A stretch of DNA of 52,765 bases from Rhodovulum kholense (lineage in GTDB: Bacteria > Pseudomonadota > Alphaproteobacteria > Rhodobacterales > Rhodobacteraceae), in NCBI RefSeq assembly GCF_003053725.1, contig NZ_QAYC01000022.1, positions 1 to 52,765 on the forward strand. Reading direction: 5' to 3'. The translations under genes were made by a program, and so were the position numbers. The notes beneath the pieces are model-generated. The model saw only the letters and a list, made by a program, of their open reading frames with translations, was not told the origin of the DNA and searched no databases. Position 1 is the stretch's first letter. Every line of letters starts with the position of its first letter. Shown piece after piece: positions 17,054 through 25,367 of the stretch.

Positions 17054-17564
17054 CGAGCCCCGCCTGATAGACCGCCGAGACGGCGGCGATGGCGGCCTCG
17101 TCGTTCAGCTCGGGCGGCGGGTCGTTGTTGGGATAGCCGCGGTAGAAGGCACCGCGCCATTCGACCTCGGACCCGCCGCCCTCGCGCGGCTTGACCGTCA
17201 GATGCGAGGAATAGTTGGTGACCGGCAGAACCTCGACCTTCACGTCGGTGATCCGGTAGGAATAGCTCATCTTGGTGGCGTCGTACTTGTAAAGCACCTC
17301 CGAGATCGTCGGCCCGTCGGCCGTGCCCAGATGCAGAACGCGGGTCGCGTCGATGGCATTGCCGCCCTCGCCGTCGGTGGTGGCGACAGCCGGATGCCAA
17401 CTCATGTCCTGGAAATTGCCGATGGCGGCCCAGACCTCTTCGGGCGGGGCGGCCAGGTCTGTCGTCAGGGTGATCTTCTGGCGCGTCGGCCCATGGGCCA
17501 GTGCCATGGCGGGTATCAGGGCGACAAGGCCCGCCAGGGCCGCGCGTCTTGCGATGGATGTCAC
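17022..17564 (-). CDS. MxaD-like SRPBCC protein, periplasmic
   Basis: A 180-residue exported protein with an SRPBCC (START-like) fold: ITLTTDLAAPPEEVWAAIGN, FQDMSWHP and SEVEWRGAFYR. This is the pattern of MxaD, a periplasmic protein that stimulates electron transfer between methanol dehydrogenase and cytochrome cL. The signal peptide ends near AMALAHG. GGGAGGAAAC is a clear ribosome-binding site upstream of the ATG at 17564. It lies second in the minus-strand operon, after the DUF3280-like gene. mxaD is mostly associated with mxa operons; here it belongs to a xox island. The functional assignment is by family and context. Confidence 0.85.
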   Translation of the reverse strand: MTSIARRAALAGLVALIPAMALAHGPTRQKITLTTDLAAPPEEVWAAIGNFQDMSWHPAVATTDGEGGNAIDATRVLHLGTADGPTISEVLYKYDATKMSYSYRITDVKVEVLPVTNYSSHLTVKPREGGGSEVEWRGAFYRGYPNNDPPPELNDEAAIAAVSAVYQAGLDALVARFGAP

Positions 17565-17576
17565 GAGTTTCCTCCC

Positions 17577-18101
17577 TCACTCTTTCCCGAAATAGTGGTT
17601 GTCCAGAATGTAGCGGATGCCGCGCAGCCAGGACTCGTCGGTGTTCGACCGGATATCGACCGACCGGCCCCGGACCATCCGGCCCTCGGGCAGCTCCAGC
17701 AGCACAAGATTCATCGACAGGATCAGGTTCGAGACCTTCTGGACCTCGCCCTCCAGCACATAGGCGGCGCCCAGCTTCCGCCCCATCCGCAGATCGCAGC
17801 CATAGCATTTCGCCGGGTTGACCGTGGCCTCCAGCTCGGCGGCGACCGGGGGCAGGTCCATCAGGGTGAAGCCCTCGGAGCGGAAGCGGCGCGCGACCTC
17901 GTCCCGCAGCAGGGCGAGCCGGGCCGTTTCGTCCTCGCGAGCGCCGAAATAGGCGCCCTCGGTCGAGGTATCGAGGAAGGCCAGCCCCAGAAAGGCCACG
18001 GGCCCCTTGCGGTCGAGCGGCGGCGCCTCGGGTGCCCCGGCATGCGCTGCGCCGAAGGGCAGGGCGGCAAGCAGGATGGTCAGGGCGAGGTGGCGCAGCA
18101 T
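17577..18101 (-). CDS. DUF3280-like exported protein
   Basis: A 174-residue product with signal peptide MLRHLALTILLAALPFGAAH. The mature part has FLGLAFLDTSTEG, a cysteine pair in NPAKCYGCDLRMGRKLGA, VQKVSNLILSMN and a C-terminal RSNTDESWLRGIRYIL. This fits a family of unknown function that recurs in PQQ-alcohol clusters, annotated as DUF3280 as far as I recall. It is the first gene of the minus-strand accessory operon, 12 bases before the MxaD-like gene. The paired cysteines may bind metal or form a disulfide. Confidence 0.78.
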   Translation of the reverse strand: MLRHLALTILLAALPFGAAHAGAPEAPPLDRKGPVAFLGLAFLDTSTEGAYFGAREDETARLALLRDEVARRFRSEGFTLMDLPPVAAELEATVNPAKCYGCDLRMGRKLGAAYVLEGEVQKVSNLILSMNLVLLELPEGRMVRGRSVDIRSNTDESWLRGIRYILDNHYFGKE

Positions 18102-18225
18102 CGTCCCAGCTTAGGAAGGGCCGGAACCGCTTCAATGCGCCTTTAGTATCGGTTTCCCCCGGCCGGGATCGTCTGCCACAGTCGGGCTGCGGGGCCCGCC
18201 AAGAGGCCCGACCGGGAGGATACCC
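18102..18225. promoter_or_regulatory. Divergent promoter region of the accessory and transport operons
   Basis: A 124-bp gap between the DUF3280-like gene (minus) and the transport operon (plus). It includes an AT-richer patch CTTTAGTATCGGTTT (18142-18156) and the ribosome-binding site CGGGAGGATA. An inverted repeat CGGGC/GCCCG occurs around 18182-18210. Both operons probably start here; exact promoters are not assignable. Confidence 0.45.
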
Positions 18226-19410
18226 ATGCTGCGCCCGATCTGCCTGCTGCTTGCGGCGGCGCTTGCGGTCCTGTCCGCGGGCGGTGCCTTTGCACTTGAG
18301 GTCCGGGTGGGCGTGATCCGTGTCGACCGGCCGCAGCTGGCGCCGATCTCGCGCCTTGAAGCATGGCCCCGCGACCTCGGCTTTGCCGGGGGGCGGCTTG
18401 CCGACGAGGACAACGCCACCACCGGCCGGTTTCTCGGCCATGCCTATATCACTGAAACAGAAGCGGTTGTGCCGGACGCGGCCCTGGCCGCGCTCGACCG
18501 GATGCTGGGCGAGGGCCTTCGGCTGTTCGTGGTGCTGGGGCAGGCCGACGATCTGCTGGCGTTGGCCGACCGGGCCGGGGACGGGGCCTTGGTGCTGAAT
18601 GCGGGCGCGCGCGAGACACGGCTGCGCGATGCCGATTGCCGGGCCAATCTGCTGCATGTGGCGCCGAGCGAGGCGATGCTGGCCGATGCGGTGGCCGAAT
18701 TCGCGATCTGGAAGAAGTGGACGCGCTGGGCGCTGATCTCGGGCTCGCATCCCGAGGACCGCGCGATGGCCGAGGCCTATCGCCGGGCGGCCGCGAAATT
18801 CGGTGCAAAGATCGTCGAGGAGCGGGTCTTCGAGGATACCGGCGGCGGGCGGCGCACCGATACCGGCCATGTCCTGGTGCAGCGCCAGATCCCGGTCTTT
18901 TCCGAGGGGATGAGGGACTACGATCTGGTGATCGCGGCCGATGCCTCGGACGTTTTCGCGCCCTATCTGCCGTTTCACATGTGGGACCCGCGCCCGGTGA
19001 TGGGCGCGGCGGGGCTGCGCCCTGTCAGTTTTCACGCCGCCACCGAGGCCTGGGGCGCGACGCAGTTCCAGCGCCGCTTCGAGGCGCTCACCGGCCGTCA
19101 GGTCCGCGAGGAGGATTATCAGGTCTGGCTGGCGCTGCGGGTCGTGGGCGAGGCCGTGACGCGGACCGACAGCGCCGATCCGGTCGCACTGCGCGACTAC
19201 ATGCTGGGCCCGGGGTTCGAACTGGCCGCCTTCAAGGGCCAGAAGGTGACGTTTCGCGACTGGAACGGCCAGCTGCGCCAGCCGATCCTTCTGTATGACG
19301 GGCGGATCAATGTCAGCGTCTCGCCGCAAGAGGGCTTTCTGCACCAGCGCTCGCCGCTTGATACGCTGGGGCTCGATGCGCCGGAATCGACCTGTGCGGC
19401 ATTCAGATAG
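18226..19410 (+). CDS. ABC substrate-binding protein of the PQQ-alcohol system (PedB/LutA-like)
   Basis: A 394-residue exported type I periplasmic binding protein with signal MLRPICLLLAAALAVLSAGG. Family marks are GVIRVDRPQLAPISRLEAWP, FLGHAYITETE, and WKKWTRWALISGSHPEDRAMA. This is the substrate-binding component of the ABC system found with PQQ alcohol dehydrogenases; its Pseudomonas (Ped) and Methylobacterium (Lut) relatives are tied to lanthanide utilisation. It heads a plus-strand operon. The ligand has not been shown; a lanthanide chelate is the leading idea from those relatives. Confidence 0.86.
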   Translation: MLRPICLLLAAALAVLSAGGAFALEVRVGVIRVDRPQLAPISRLEAWPRDLGFAGGRLADEDNATTGRFLGHAYITETEAVVPDAALAALDRMLGEGLRLFVVLGQADDLLALADRAGDGALVLNAGARETRLRDADCRANLLHVAPSEAMLADAVAEFAIWKKWTRWALISGSHPEDRAMAEAYRRAAAKFGAKIVEERVFEDTGGGRRTDTGHVLVQRQIPVFSEGMRDYDLVIAADASDVFAPYLPFHMWDPRPVMGAAGLRPVSFHAATEAWGATQFQRRFEALTGRQVREEDYQVWLALRVVGEAVTRTDSADPVALRDYMLGPGFELAAFKGQKVTFRDWNGQLRQPILLYDGRINVSVSPQEGFLHQRSPLDTLGLDAPESTCAAFR

Positions 19411-19420
19411 GGGGATGGAC

Positions 19421-20410
19421 ATGAGAGCGATACCGATCGCGCTGGCGCTGGCGCTGGCGCTGGGGGCAACCGGCGCCGAGGCCAACAAGGTCTTCGTCTC
19501 GAACGAGAAGGGCAACACCGTCACGGTGATCGACAGCGACAGCTGGCAGGTCATCGACGAATTCGCCGCCGGCAACCGCCCGCGCGGCATCACTATCAGC
19601 CCGGACGGCACCAAATTGTACGTCTGCGCCTCGGACGATGACACGGTGCGGGTCTTCGACACCGCCACCCATGACGAGCTTTATACCCTGCCCTCGGGCC
19701 CCGACCCCGAGCTGTTCGTGCTGAACCACAGCGGCAACCCGCTTTACATCGCCAACGAGGACGACAACCTGGTGACCGTGGTCGATACCGAAACCCATGC
19801 CGTGCTGGCCGAGATCCCCGTGGGGGTCGAGCCCGAGGGCATGGCGATCAGCCCCGACGGGCGGGTCGTGGTCAACACCTCGGAAACGACCAACATGGCC
19901 CATTTCATCTCGACCGAGGATTACCAGATCCACCACAATATCCTGGTCGATCAGCGCCCGCGTTATGCCGAATACACCGCCGACGGCCGCAAGCTATATG
20001 TCAGCGCCGAGATCGGCGGCACGGTCAGCGTGATCGACATCGCCGAGGACGGCACGCCCGCGCTGGTCGATACCATCCGCTTCGACGTGCCGGGCGTGCT
20101 GCCCGAATGGCTGCAGCCGGTGGGCATCCGCGTGACCTCGGACGGCAAATGGGTCTTCGTGGCGTTGGGCCCCGCCAACCGGGTTGCGGTGATCGACGCG
20201 GCGACCGACGAGGTGGTCGATTACATCCTGGTGGGCCAGCGGGTCTGGCAGATGGCCTTCACCCCCGACGAGGCTTTCCTGATCACCACCAACGGCAATT
20301 CCAACGATGTCACCGTCATCGACGTGGCGCGCCAGAAGGCGGTGCGCTCGATCCAGGTGGGCCAGCAGCCCTGGGGCGTGGCGGTGACCCCGGACGGAAC
20401 CCCCGACTGA
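19421..20410 (+). CDS. PQQ-catabolism-associated beta-propeller (PedA2/Lut-like)
   Basis: A 329-residue exported seven-bladed YVTN propeller. Visible blades include VFVSNEKGNTVTVIDSDSWQ, LYVCASDDDTVRVFDTATH and NSNDVTVIDVARQKAVRSIQ. The signal peptide is MRAIPIALALALALGATGAEA. The start at 19421 is preferred because AGGGGG ends six bases before it; an in-frame ATG at 19415 abuts that site. It lies 10 bases after the binding-protein gene. Homologs are constant partners of the PQQ-linked ABC transporter and probably act in the periplasm with the binding protein. Confidence 0.86.
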   Translation: MRAIPIALALALALGATGAEANKVFVSNEKGNTVTVIDSDSWQVIDEFAAGNRPRGITISPDGTKLYVCASDDDTVRVFDTATHDELYTLPSGPDPELFVLNHSGNPLYIANEDDNLVTVVDTETHAVLAEIPVGVEPEGMAISPDGRVVVNTSETTNMAHFISTEDYQIHHNILVDQRPRYAEYTADGRKLYVSAEIGGTVSVIDIAEDGTPALVDTIRFDVPGVLPEWLQPVGIRVTSDGKWVFVALGPANRVAVIDAATDEVVDYILVGQRVWQMAFTPDEAFLITTNGNSNDVTVIDVARQKAVRSIQVGQQPWGVAVTPDGTPD

Positions 20411-20445
20411 GCATGTGGAAACGCGCAGCGAGAGGGAGGAGAACG

Positions 20446-21414
20446 ATGCTGAAACGACTGACCGGCGCGGCGCTGGCGGTTCTGGCGCTGCTGGGACCGG
20501 CCCGGGCCGAGGATCTGCCGCAGCTGCGCGCGGCGGTGCTGAAGATCGGCACCGTGACCTGGGAGCTTGAGACGATCAAGGCCCATGGCTTCGACCGGGC
20601 GCATGGCTTCGAGCTGGTGCTGGCGCCCTATGCCGACAATGGCGCGACCCGGGTCGCCTTCGAGGGCGGCGCGGCCGAAACCATGGTCGCCGACTGGATC
20701 TGGGTCGCGCGTCAGCGCGCCGCGGGCCGACCCTATGTGGCGATCCCCTATTCCACAGCGGTGGGCGGGCTGGTGGTGCCTGCGGACAGCGATGCCGAAA
20801 CGCTGGCCGATCTGGCGGGCGGCAAGATCGGCATCGCAGGCGGGCCTTTGGACAAGTCCTGGCTGATCCTGCGCGCCTATGCGCAGGCCGAATACGGCAT
20901 GGATCTGGCGGCCCGGACAGAACAGGTCTTCGGCGCGCCGCCGCTGATCTTCAAGGCCGGGATGTCGGGCGAGCTGCAGGGCGCCATCAACTTCTGGCAT
21001 TTCCTCGCCAAGATGCGCGCGGGGGGCATGCGCGAACTGGTTTCGGTGTCGGAGGCCTCGGCCGCGCTGGGGCTCGATCCGGGCACGCCGCTTCTGGCCT
21101 ATGTGCTGGACGAGGGCTTCGTCGCCGCCCATCCCGGGATCGACCGCGCGCTTTATGCGGCCTCGCGCGATGCCAAGGACCTGCTGGCGACCGACGATGC
21201 CGCCTGGGACGAGATCCGGCCGCTGATGAACGCCGGGACCGACGCCGAATTCGAGGCGTTGCGCGCGGACTGGCGCGCAGGCGTTCCCGCGCCCGGCAAT
21301 GTTGCGCCCGAGGCCGCAGACCGGCTGCTGCGGCTGATGGCCGAGCTTGGCGGCGCCGATCTGGTGGGGGAGGCGACGACGCTGCCCGAGGGCACCTTCG
21401 CCGTGGTCGAGTGA
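20446..21414 (+). CDS. NitT/TauT-type ABC substrate-binding protein
   Basis: A 322-residue exported binding protein (signal MLKRLTGAALAVLALLGPARA) of the SsuA/TauA/ThiY-like group. Typical segments are AAVLKIGTVTWELETIKAHG and FEGGAAETMVADWIWVARQR, then LADLAGGKIGIAGGPLDKSW. GGGAGGAGAACG precedes the ATG. It begins 35 bases after the beta-propeller and is followed closely by a permease and an ATPase, forming a complete importer inside the Ped/Lut-like operon. The ligand cannot be predicted; candidates are a lanthanophore, PQQ or an organic acid. Confidence 0.85.
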   Translation: MLKRLTGAALAVLALLGPARAEDLPQLRAAVLKIGTVTWELETIKAHGFDRAHGFELVLAPYADNGATRVAFEGGAAETMVADWIWVARQRAAGRPYVAIPYSTAVGGLVVPADSDAETLADLAGGKIGIAGGPLDKSWLILRAYAQAEYGMDLAARTEQVFGAPPLIFKAGMSGELQGAINFWHFLAKMRAGGMRELVSVSEASAALGLDPGTPLLAYVLDEGFVAAHPGIDRALYAASRDAKDLLATDDAAWDEIRPLMNAGTDAEFEALRADWRAGVPAPGNVAPEAADRLLRLMAELGGADLVGEATTLPEGTFAVVE

Positions 21415-21420
21415 CCCGCG

Positions 21421-22170
21421 ATGCCGGACCGGATCGTCGTGCCCCTTGTCTCGATCCTGGGGCTTCTCGCGCTTTGGGCGGGGGCGGCCGCGCTGACGGC
21501 CGACCCGCAGATCCTGCCCTTTCCCTGGGCGCTGGCCGAGCCCTTCGGCCAAGCGATCCGGTCGGGCGAGCTGCCCTATCATCTGGGCCGGACGCTGACC
21601 CGGGTGGCCTGGGCCTTCTGTCTGGCGATGGGGGGCGGGGTTGCGCTGGGGCTGGCGATGGGGCGGCTGCCCCGGCTCGACCGCTGGCTCGATCCGTGGC
21701 TGGTGGTGTTCCTGAACCTGCCTGCGCTGGTCCTGATCGTGCTGTGCTACCTCTGGATCGGGCTGACCGAGACCGCGGCGATCGTCGCGGTGACGCTGAA
21801 CAAGATCCCGCAGGTGACGACGGTGATCCGCGAGGGCGCGCGGGCGCTGTCGCGCGATCTCGACGCCATGGCGCAGGTCTACCGGATGCCGCCTCTGGCA
21901 CGGCTCCGCCATGTGGTGTTGCCGCAGCTGGCGCCCTTCATGGTGGCGGCGGCACGGTCGGGCATCGCGGTGATCTGGAAAATCGTTCTGGTGGTCGAGT
22001 TTCTCGGCCGCTCGGACGGGATTGGGTTTCAGATCCACCTGTATTTCCAGCTCTTCGACGTGACCAGGGTGCTGGTCTACGCGCTTTCTTTCGTGGCGGT
22101 GATGCTGGCGGTCGAATGGCTGTTCCTGCAACCCTGGGAACGCCGCATCCGGCGCTGGCGCGCGGCATGA
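21421..22170 (+). CDS. NitT/TauT-type ABC permease
   Basis: A 249-residue integral membrane protein with about six transmembrane segments. It carries the binding-protein-dependent permease EAA-type loop EGARALSRDLDAMAQVYRMP, followed by RLRHVVLPQLAPFMVAAARS, as in SsuC/TauC. The start lies six bases after the binding-protein stop. The stop overlaps the ATPase start (ATGA at 22167-22170). It partners with the proteins encoded at 20446 and 22167. Confidence 0.9.
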   Translation: MPDRIVVPLVSILGLLALWAGAAALTADPQILPFPWALAEPFGQAIRSGELPYHLGRTLTRVAWAFCLAMGGGVALGLAMGRLPRLDRWLDPWLVVFLNLPALVLIVLCYLWIGLTETAAIVAVTLNKIPQVTTVIREGARALSRDLDAMAQVYRMPPLARLRHVVLPQLAPFMVAAARSGIAVIWKIVLVVEFLGRSDGIGFQIHLYFQLFDVTRVLVYALSFVAVMLAVEWLFLQPWERRIRRWRAA

Positions 22171-22760
22171 TCCGTCTGCATCTTCTGTCGAAACGCTTCG
22201 GTCCGGCCGAGGTTCTGGGCCGGATCGACCTGCAGATCGCGGCGGGCGAGACCGTCGCGCTGCTGGGGCCTTCGGGGATCGGCAAGTCAACGCTTTTGCG
22301 GATCGTGGCCGGGCTCGATTCCGATTTCGAGGGCCGGGTCGAGCGCCCCGGGCGCATCGCCATGGTGTTTCAGGAGCCGACCCTCCTGCCCTGGCGGACG
22401 GCGCTTCAGAACCTGCGGCTGGTGCATCCGGGCCTGAGCCGGGCCGCGGCGCAGGACATGCTGGCGCGCGTCGGTCTGACAGACAAGGGGCGGGCCTATC
22501 CGGGGCAGCTGTCGCTGGGCCAGCAAAGGCGGCTGGCGCTGGCGCGGGCCTTTGCGGGGCAACCGCAAGCGCTGGTGCTGGACGAACCCTTCGCCTCGCT
22601 CGACCCCGAGACCGCCGAAGCGATGCTGGCCCTGACCGAACGGCTGATCGCCGAGGCGCGGCCCGCGACGCTTCTGGTCACCCATGCCCGGGCCGAGGCC
22701 GAGCGGCTGGCCTCGCGCATTCACGTCCTTGACGGCCAGCCGGCCGTGCTGCGGCGGTGA
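22167..22760 (+). CDS. NitT/TauT-type ABC ATP-binding protein
   Basis: A compact 197-residue ATPase, shorter than the usual 240-260 residues of SsuB/TauB. Walker A is GPSGIGKSTLL, the Q-loop is VFQEPTLLPW, the signature is LSLGQQRRLALARA (LSLGQ instead of LSGGQ), Walker B is LVLDEPFASLD, and the H-loop is LLVTHARAEAE. All catalytic elements are present, so it should be active; the shortness comes from lacking a C-terminal extension. It is coupled to the permease upstream and overlaps the next ATPase gene (GTGA at 22757-22760). Confidence 0.9.
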   Translation: MIRLHLLSKRFGPAEVLGRIDLQIAAGETVALLGPSGIGKSTLLRIVAGLDSDFEGRVERPGRIAMVFQEPTLLPWRTALQNLRLVHPGLSRAAAQDMLARVGLTDKGRAYPGQLSLGQQRRLALARAFAGQPQALVLDEPFASLDPETAEAMLALTERLIAEARPATLLVTHARAEAERLASRIHVLDGQPAVLRR

Positions 22761-23491
22761 GTGCGATGGCCGAGGCGCTGCGGCTAGAGAATGTGAGCCT
22801 CTCCTACGGGGCGCGGCAGGCGCTGGACGATGTGTCCTTTTCGGTCGCGCCGGGGCGGTTCTGCGCGCTGCTGGGGCCGAACGGGGCGGGCAAGTCGACG
22901 CTGTTCGGGCTGATGACCCGGCTTCTGGTCACCCGCACCGGCCGGATCGAGATCGCGGGCCATGACATCGCCCGCGCGCCGCGTCAGGCGCTGGCCCGGA
23001 TCGGGGTGGTGTTCCAGCAGCCGACGCTGGATCTCGACCTCACGGTCGCGCGCAACATGCGCTATTTCGCGGCGCTGCACGGGCTGTCGGGGCGCGAGGC
23101 CGCGATCCGGATCGACGCCGCGCTCGACCGGCTGGCGATGCGCGAGCGGGCGGGCGAGAAGGCCCGCGCGCTCAATGGCGGGCACCGGCGGCGGATGGAG
23201 ATCGCGCGCGCGCTGGTGCATGAACCCGACCTTCTGCTGCTGGACGAGCCGACGGTGGGGCTCGATGCGATGAGCCGCAAGGCGATCACCGCCCATGTCC
23301 ACGATCTGGCCGAGGACGGGCTGAGCGTGCTGTGGGCCACCCATCTGGTCGACGAGATCGCGCCCGGGGACGATGTCGTCGTGCTGCATCGGGGCCGCGT
23401 GCTGCGGCAGGCCCAGGCCTCGGACATCGCGGGGCCCGCGGGTCTGGCCGAGGCGTTTCTGGCGATGACCGCCGAGGGGGGCGGGGCATGA
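22757..23491 (+). CDS. ABC ATP-binding protein of the PQQ-alcohol system (PedA1/LutE-like)
   Basis: A 244-residue ATPase with Walker A GPNGAGKSTLFG, Q-loop VFQQPTLDLDLTV, Walker B LLLLDEPTVGLD and H-loop ATHLVDEI. The signature is LNGGHRRRMEIARAL, with Asn for the usual Ser. The motif GVVFQQPTLDLDLT is typical of the ATPase that accompanies PQQ dehydrogenases. GTG 22757 overlaps the upstream stop; ATG 22766 is an alternative. It pairs with the ABC-2 permease that overlaps it by four bases. Confidence 0.9.
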   Translation: MSAMAEALRLENVSLSYGARQALDDVSFSVAPGRFCALLGPNGAGKSTLFGLMTRLLVTRTGRIEIAGHDIARAPRQALARIGVVFQQPTLDLDLTVARNMRYFAALHGLSGREAAIRIDAALDRLAMRERAGEKARALNGGHRRRMEIARALVHEPDLLLLDEPTVGLDAMSRKAITAHVHDLAEDGLSVLWATHLVDEIAPGDDVVVLHRGRVLRQAQASDIAGPAGLAEAFLAMTAEGGGA

Positions 23492-24276
23492 GCGGCTGGT
23501 TTTCTGCGCTCAGGGCCATCGTCGGGCGCGAGGCGTTGCGCTTTCTGCATCAGCGTGGGCGGTTCCTGTCGGCGCTGGTGCGGCCTCTGGTCTGGCTGGT
23601 GGTCTTTGCCGCCGGGTTTCGCGCGGCGCTGGGCCTGTCGATCATCCCGCCCTATCAGACCTATATCACCTACGAGGTCTACATCGTTCCGGGTCTTTGC
23701 GGGATGATCCAGCTTTTCAACGGGATGCAATCCTCGCTGTCGCTTGTCTACGACCGCGAGATGGGGTCGATGCGGCTTTTGATGACCTCGCCCCTGCCGC
23801 GCTGGTGGCTGCTGTTCTGCAAGCTGACGGCGGGCGTCGCGGTGTCGATCCTGCAGGTCTATGCCTTTCTGGCCATCGCCGCCGGTTTCGGCATCGTGCT
23901 ACCGCCCCTGGGCTATCTCTGGGCCTTTCCGGCGCTTGTTCTCAGCGGGCTGATGCTGGGCGCGCTGGGGCTTTTCATCTCGTCGACGGTGCGCCAGCTG
24001 GAAAACTTCGCGGGCGTGATGAACTTCGTCATCTTCCCGATGTTCTTCCTGTCGACCGCGCTTTATCCGCTGTGGAAGATGGCCGAAAGCTCGCGGCTTC
24101 TGCGCGACATCTGCGCGCTGAACCCCTTTACCCATGCGGTCGAGTTGATCCGGTTTGCCCTCTACGAAAGTCTGAATGGCTGGGCGCTGCTTTGGGTGGC
24201 CTCGGGCTTTCTCGTCTTCTTCCTGCTGGCGCTTTGGGGCTACGACCCGGCGCGCAGCCGCCCCGGGCGGGACTGA
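23488..24276 (+). CDS. ABC-2 type permease of the PQQ-alcohol system (PedC/LutF-like)
   Basis: A 262-residue membrane protein with about six transmembrane segments and the ABC-2 signature around LNPFTHAVELIRFALYE. Segments such as YEVYIVPGLCGMIQLFNGMQ and DREMGSMRLLMTSPLPRWWL match PedC-type permeases. ABC-2 permeases are usually exporters, yet the Lut and Ped relatives are linked to lanthanide uptake or tolerance, so transport direction is open. The start is ATG 23488, overlapping the ATPase stop. It ends five bases before pqqE on the other strand. Confidence 0.9.
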   Translation: MSGWFSALRAIVGREALRFLHQRGRFLSALVRPLVWLVVFAAGFRAALGLSIIPPYQTYITYEVYIVPGLCGMIQLFNGMQSSLSLVYDREMGSMRLLMTSPLPRWWLLFCKLTAGVAVSILQVYAFLAIAAGFGIVLPPLGYLWAFPALVLSGLMLGALGLFISSTVRQLENFAGVMNFVIFPMFFLSTALYPLWKMAESSRLLRDICALNPFTHAVELIRFALYESLNGWALLWVASGFLVFFLLALWGYDPARSRPGRD

Positions 24277-24281
24277 GGCGG

Positions 24282-25367
24282 TCAGCCCGCCGCCGCGCGC
24301 CAGAGGATCTCGGAGGCTTCCGCGGTGGCGAAGGCCTCGGCCCGGGCCTGAAGCGCTGCGTGATGCGGTGACTTGATGCAGACCGGGTCGGCCGCCGCCG
24401 GATCGCCCGCCAGCGCCATCGCCTGACAGCGGCAGCCGCCGAAATCGACGGTCTTGCGCTCGCAGCCCGCACAGGGCTCGCGCATCCAGTCGGTGCCGCG
24501 ATAGGCGGCGAAGGCGGCGCCCTCATACCAGATTTCGGCCAGCGGACGGTCGCGGACACTGTCGAAGACCAGGCCCGGGATGGTCTGGGCGGCATGGCAG
24601 GGCAGCACCGTGCCTTCGGGCGTGACGTTCAGCCCGGTCGTCCCCCAGCCGCCCATACAGCGCTTGGGATAGTCCGAATGGTAATCGGCCCGGACATAGT
24701 CGATGACCAGCACGCCCTTCAGCCGGGCGCGGGCCTCGGCCACGGTGGCATCGGCGGCGCGGGCCTGGGCGCGGGTCGGCATCAACGCTTCGCGGTTCTT
24801 CAGCGCCCAGCCGTGGAACTGGACGGTTGCGACCTCGATCCGGCGCGCGCCCATCTCGACCGCCATCTCGATGGCGCGCGGCAACTGGTGCAGGTTCTGG
24901 CGGTGCAGCACCGCGTTCAGGGTCAGCGGAAAGCCGATCTTGCCGATCAGCCGCGCGACCTCGAGCTTGCGGTCGAACCCGCCGCGATAGCCGCCGATCC
25001 GGTCGGCCATGGCGGCATCGGTGCCCTGCAGCGACAGCTGGATATGGTCGAGCCCGGCCGCATCGAGCGCGCGCAGCCGCTTTTCGGTCAGCCCGATCCC
25101 CGAAGTGATGAGGTTAGTGTAAAGCCCCGCCGCCCGGGCCTCGGCCACCAGCTCGGTCAGATCGCGCCGGGTCGCGGGTTCGCCGCCCGAGAGGTGCAGT
25201 TGCAGGACCCCCAGATCGGCCGCCTGCCGGAAGATCCCGGCCCAGGCGGCCGTGTCGAGTTCGCTGTCCTTCCGGGTCAGCTCCAGAGGGTTCGAGCAAT
25301 AGGGGCAGGCCAGCGGACAGCGGTGGGTCAGCTCGGCCAGCATGGCGATGGGGGGCGGAACACTCAC
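24282..25367 (-). CDS. pqqE: PqqE, radical SAM PqqA-peptide cyclase
   Basis: A 361-residue radical SAM/SPASM enzyme that cross-links Glu and Tyr of PqqA, the first step of PQQ synthesis. The SAM cluster cysteines are C17, C21 and C24 in CPLACPYC. C-terminal SPASM cysteines occur in RCMGGWG, VLPCHAAQ, EPCAGCERK and FGGCRCQAM. The start overlaps the pqqD stop by four bases. Length is in the usual range. It acts in the cytoplasm together with PqqD. Confidence 0.97.
   Translation of the reverse strand: MSVPPPIAMLAELTHRCPLACPYCSNPLELTRKDSELDTAAWAGIFRQAADLGVLQLHLSGGEPATRRDLTELVAEARAAGLYTNLITSGIGLTEKRLRALDAAGLDHIQLSLQGTDAAMADRIGGYRGGFDRKLEVARLIGKIGFPLTLNAVLHRQNLHQLPRAIEMAVEMGARRIEVATVQFHGWALKNREALMPTRAQARAADATVAEARARLKGVLVIDYVRADYHSDYPKRCMGGWGTTGLNVTPEGTVLPCHAAQTIPGLVFDSVRDRPLAEIWYEGAAFAAYRGTDWMREPCAGCERKTVDFGGCRCQAMALAGDPAAADPVCIKSPHHAALQARAEAFATAEASEILWRAAAG

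Noticed and set aside
7272-18225. A shared GGGATCG string in several island promoter gaps as a possible regulator site
   Set aside because: The string is short and GC-rich, the surrounding bases do not align, and its spacing to starts varies. A motif search would be needed to support it.
16666-19668. A 1000-codon open frame on the minus strand
   Set aside because: It runs across four recognisable genes on both strands and has no domain of its own. Long antisense frames are common in DNA with strong third-position GC bias.
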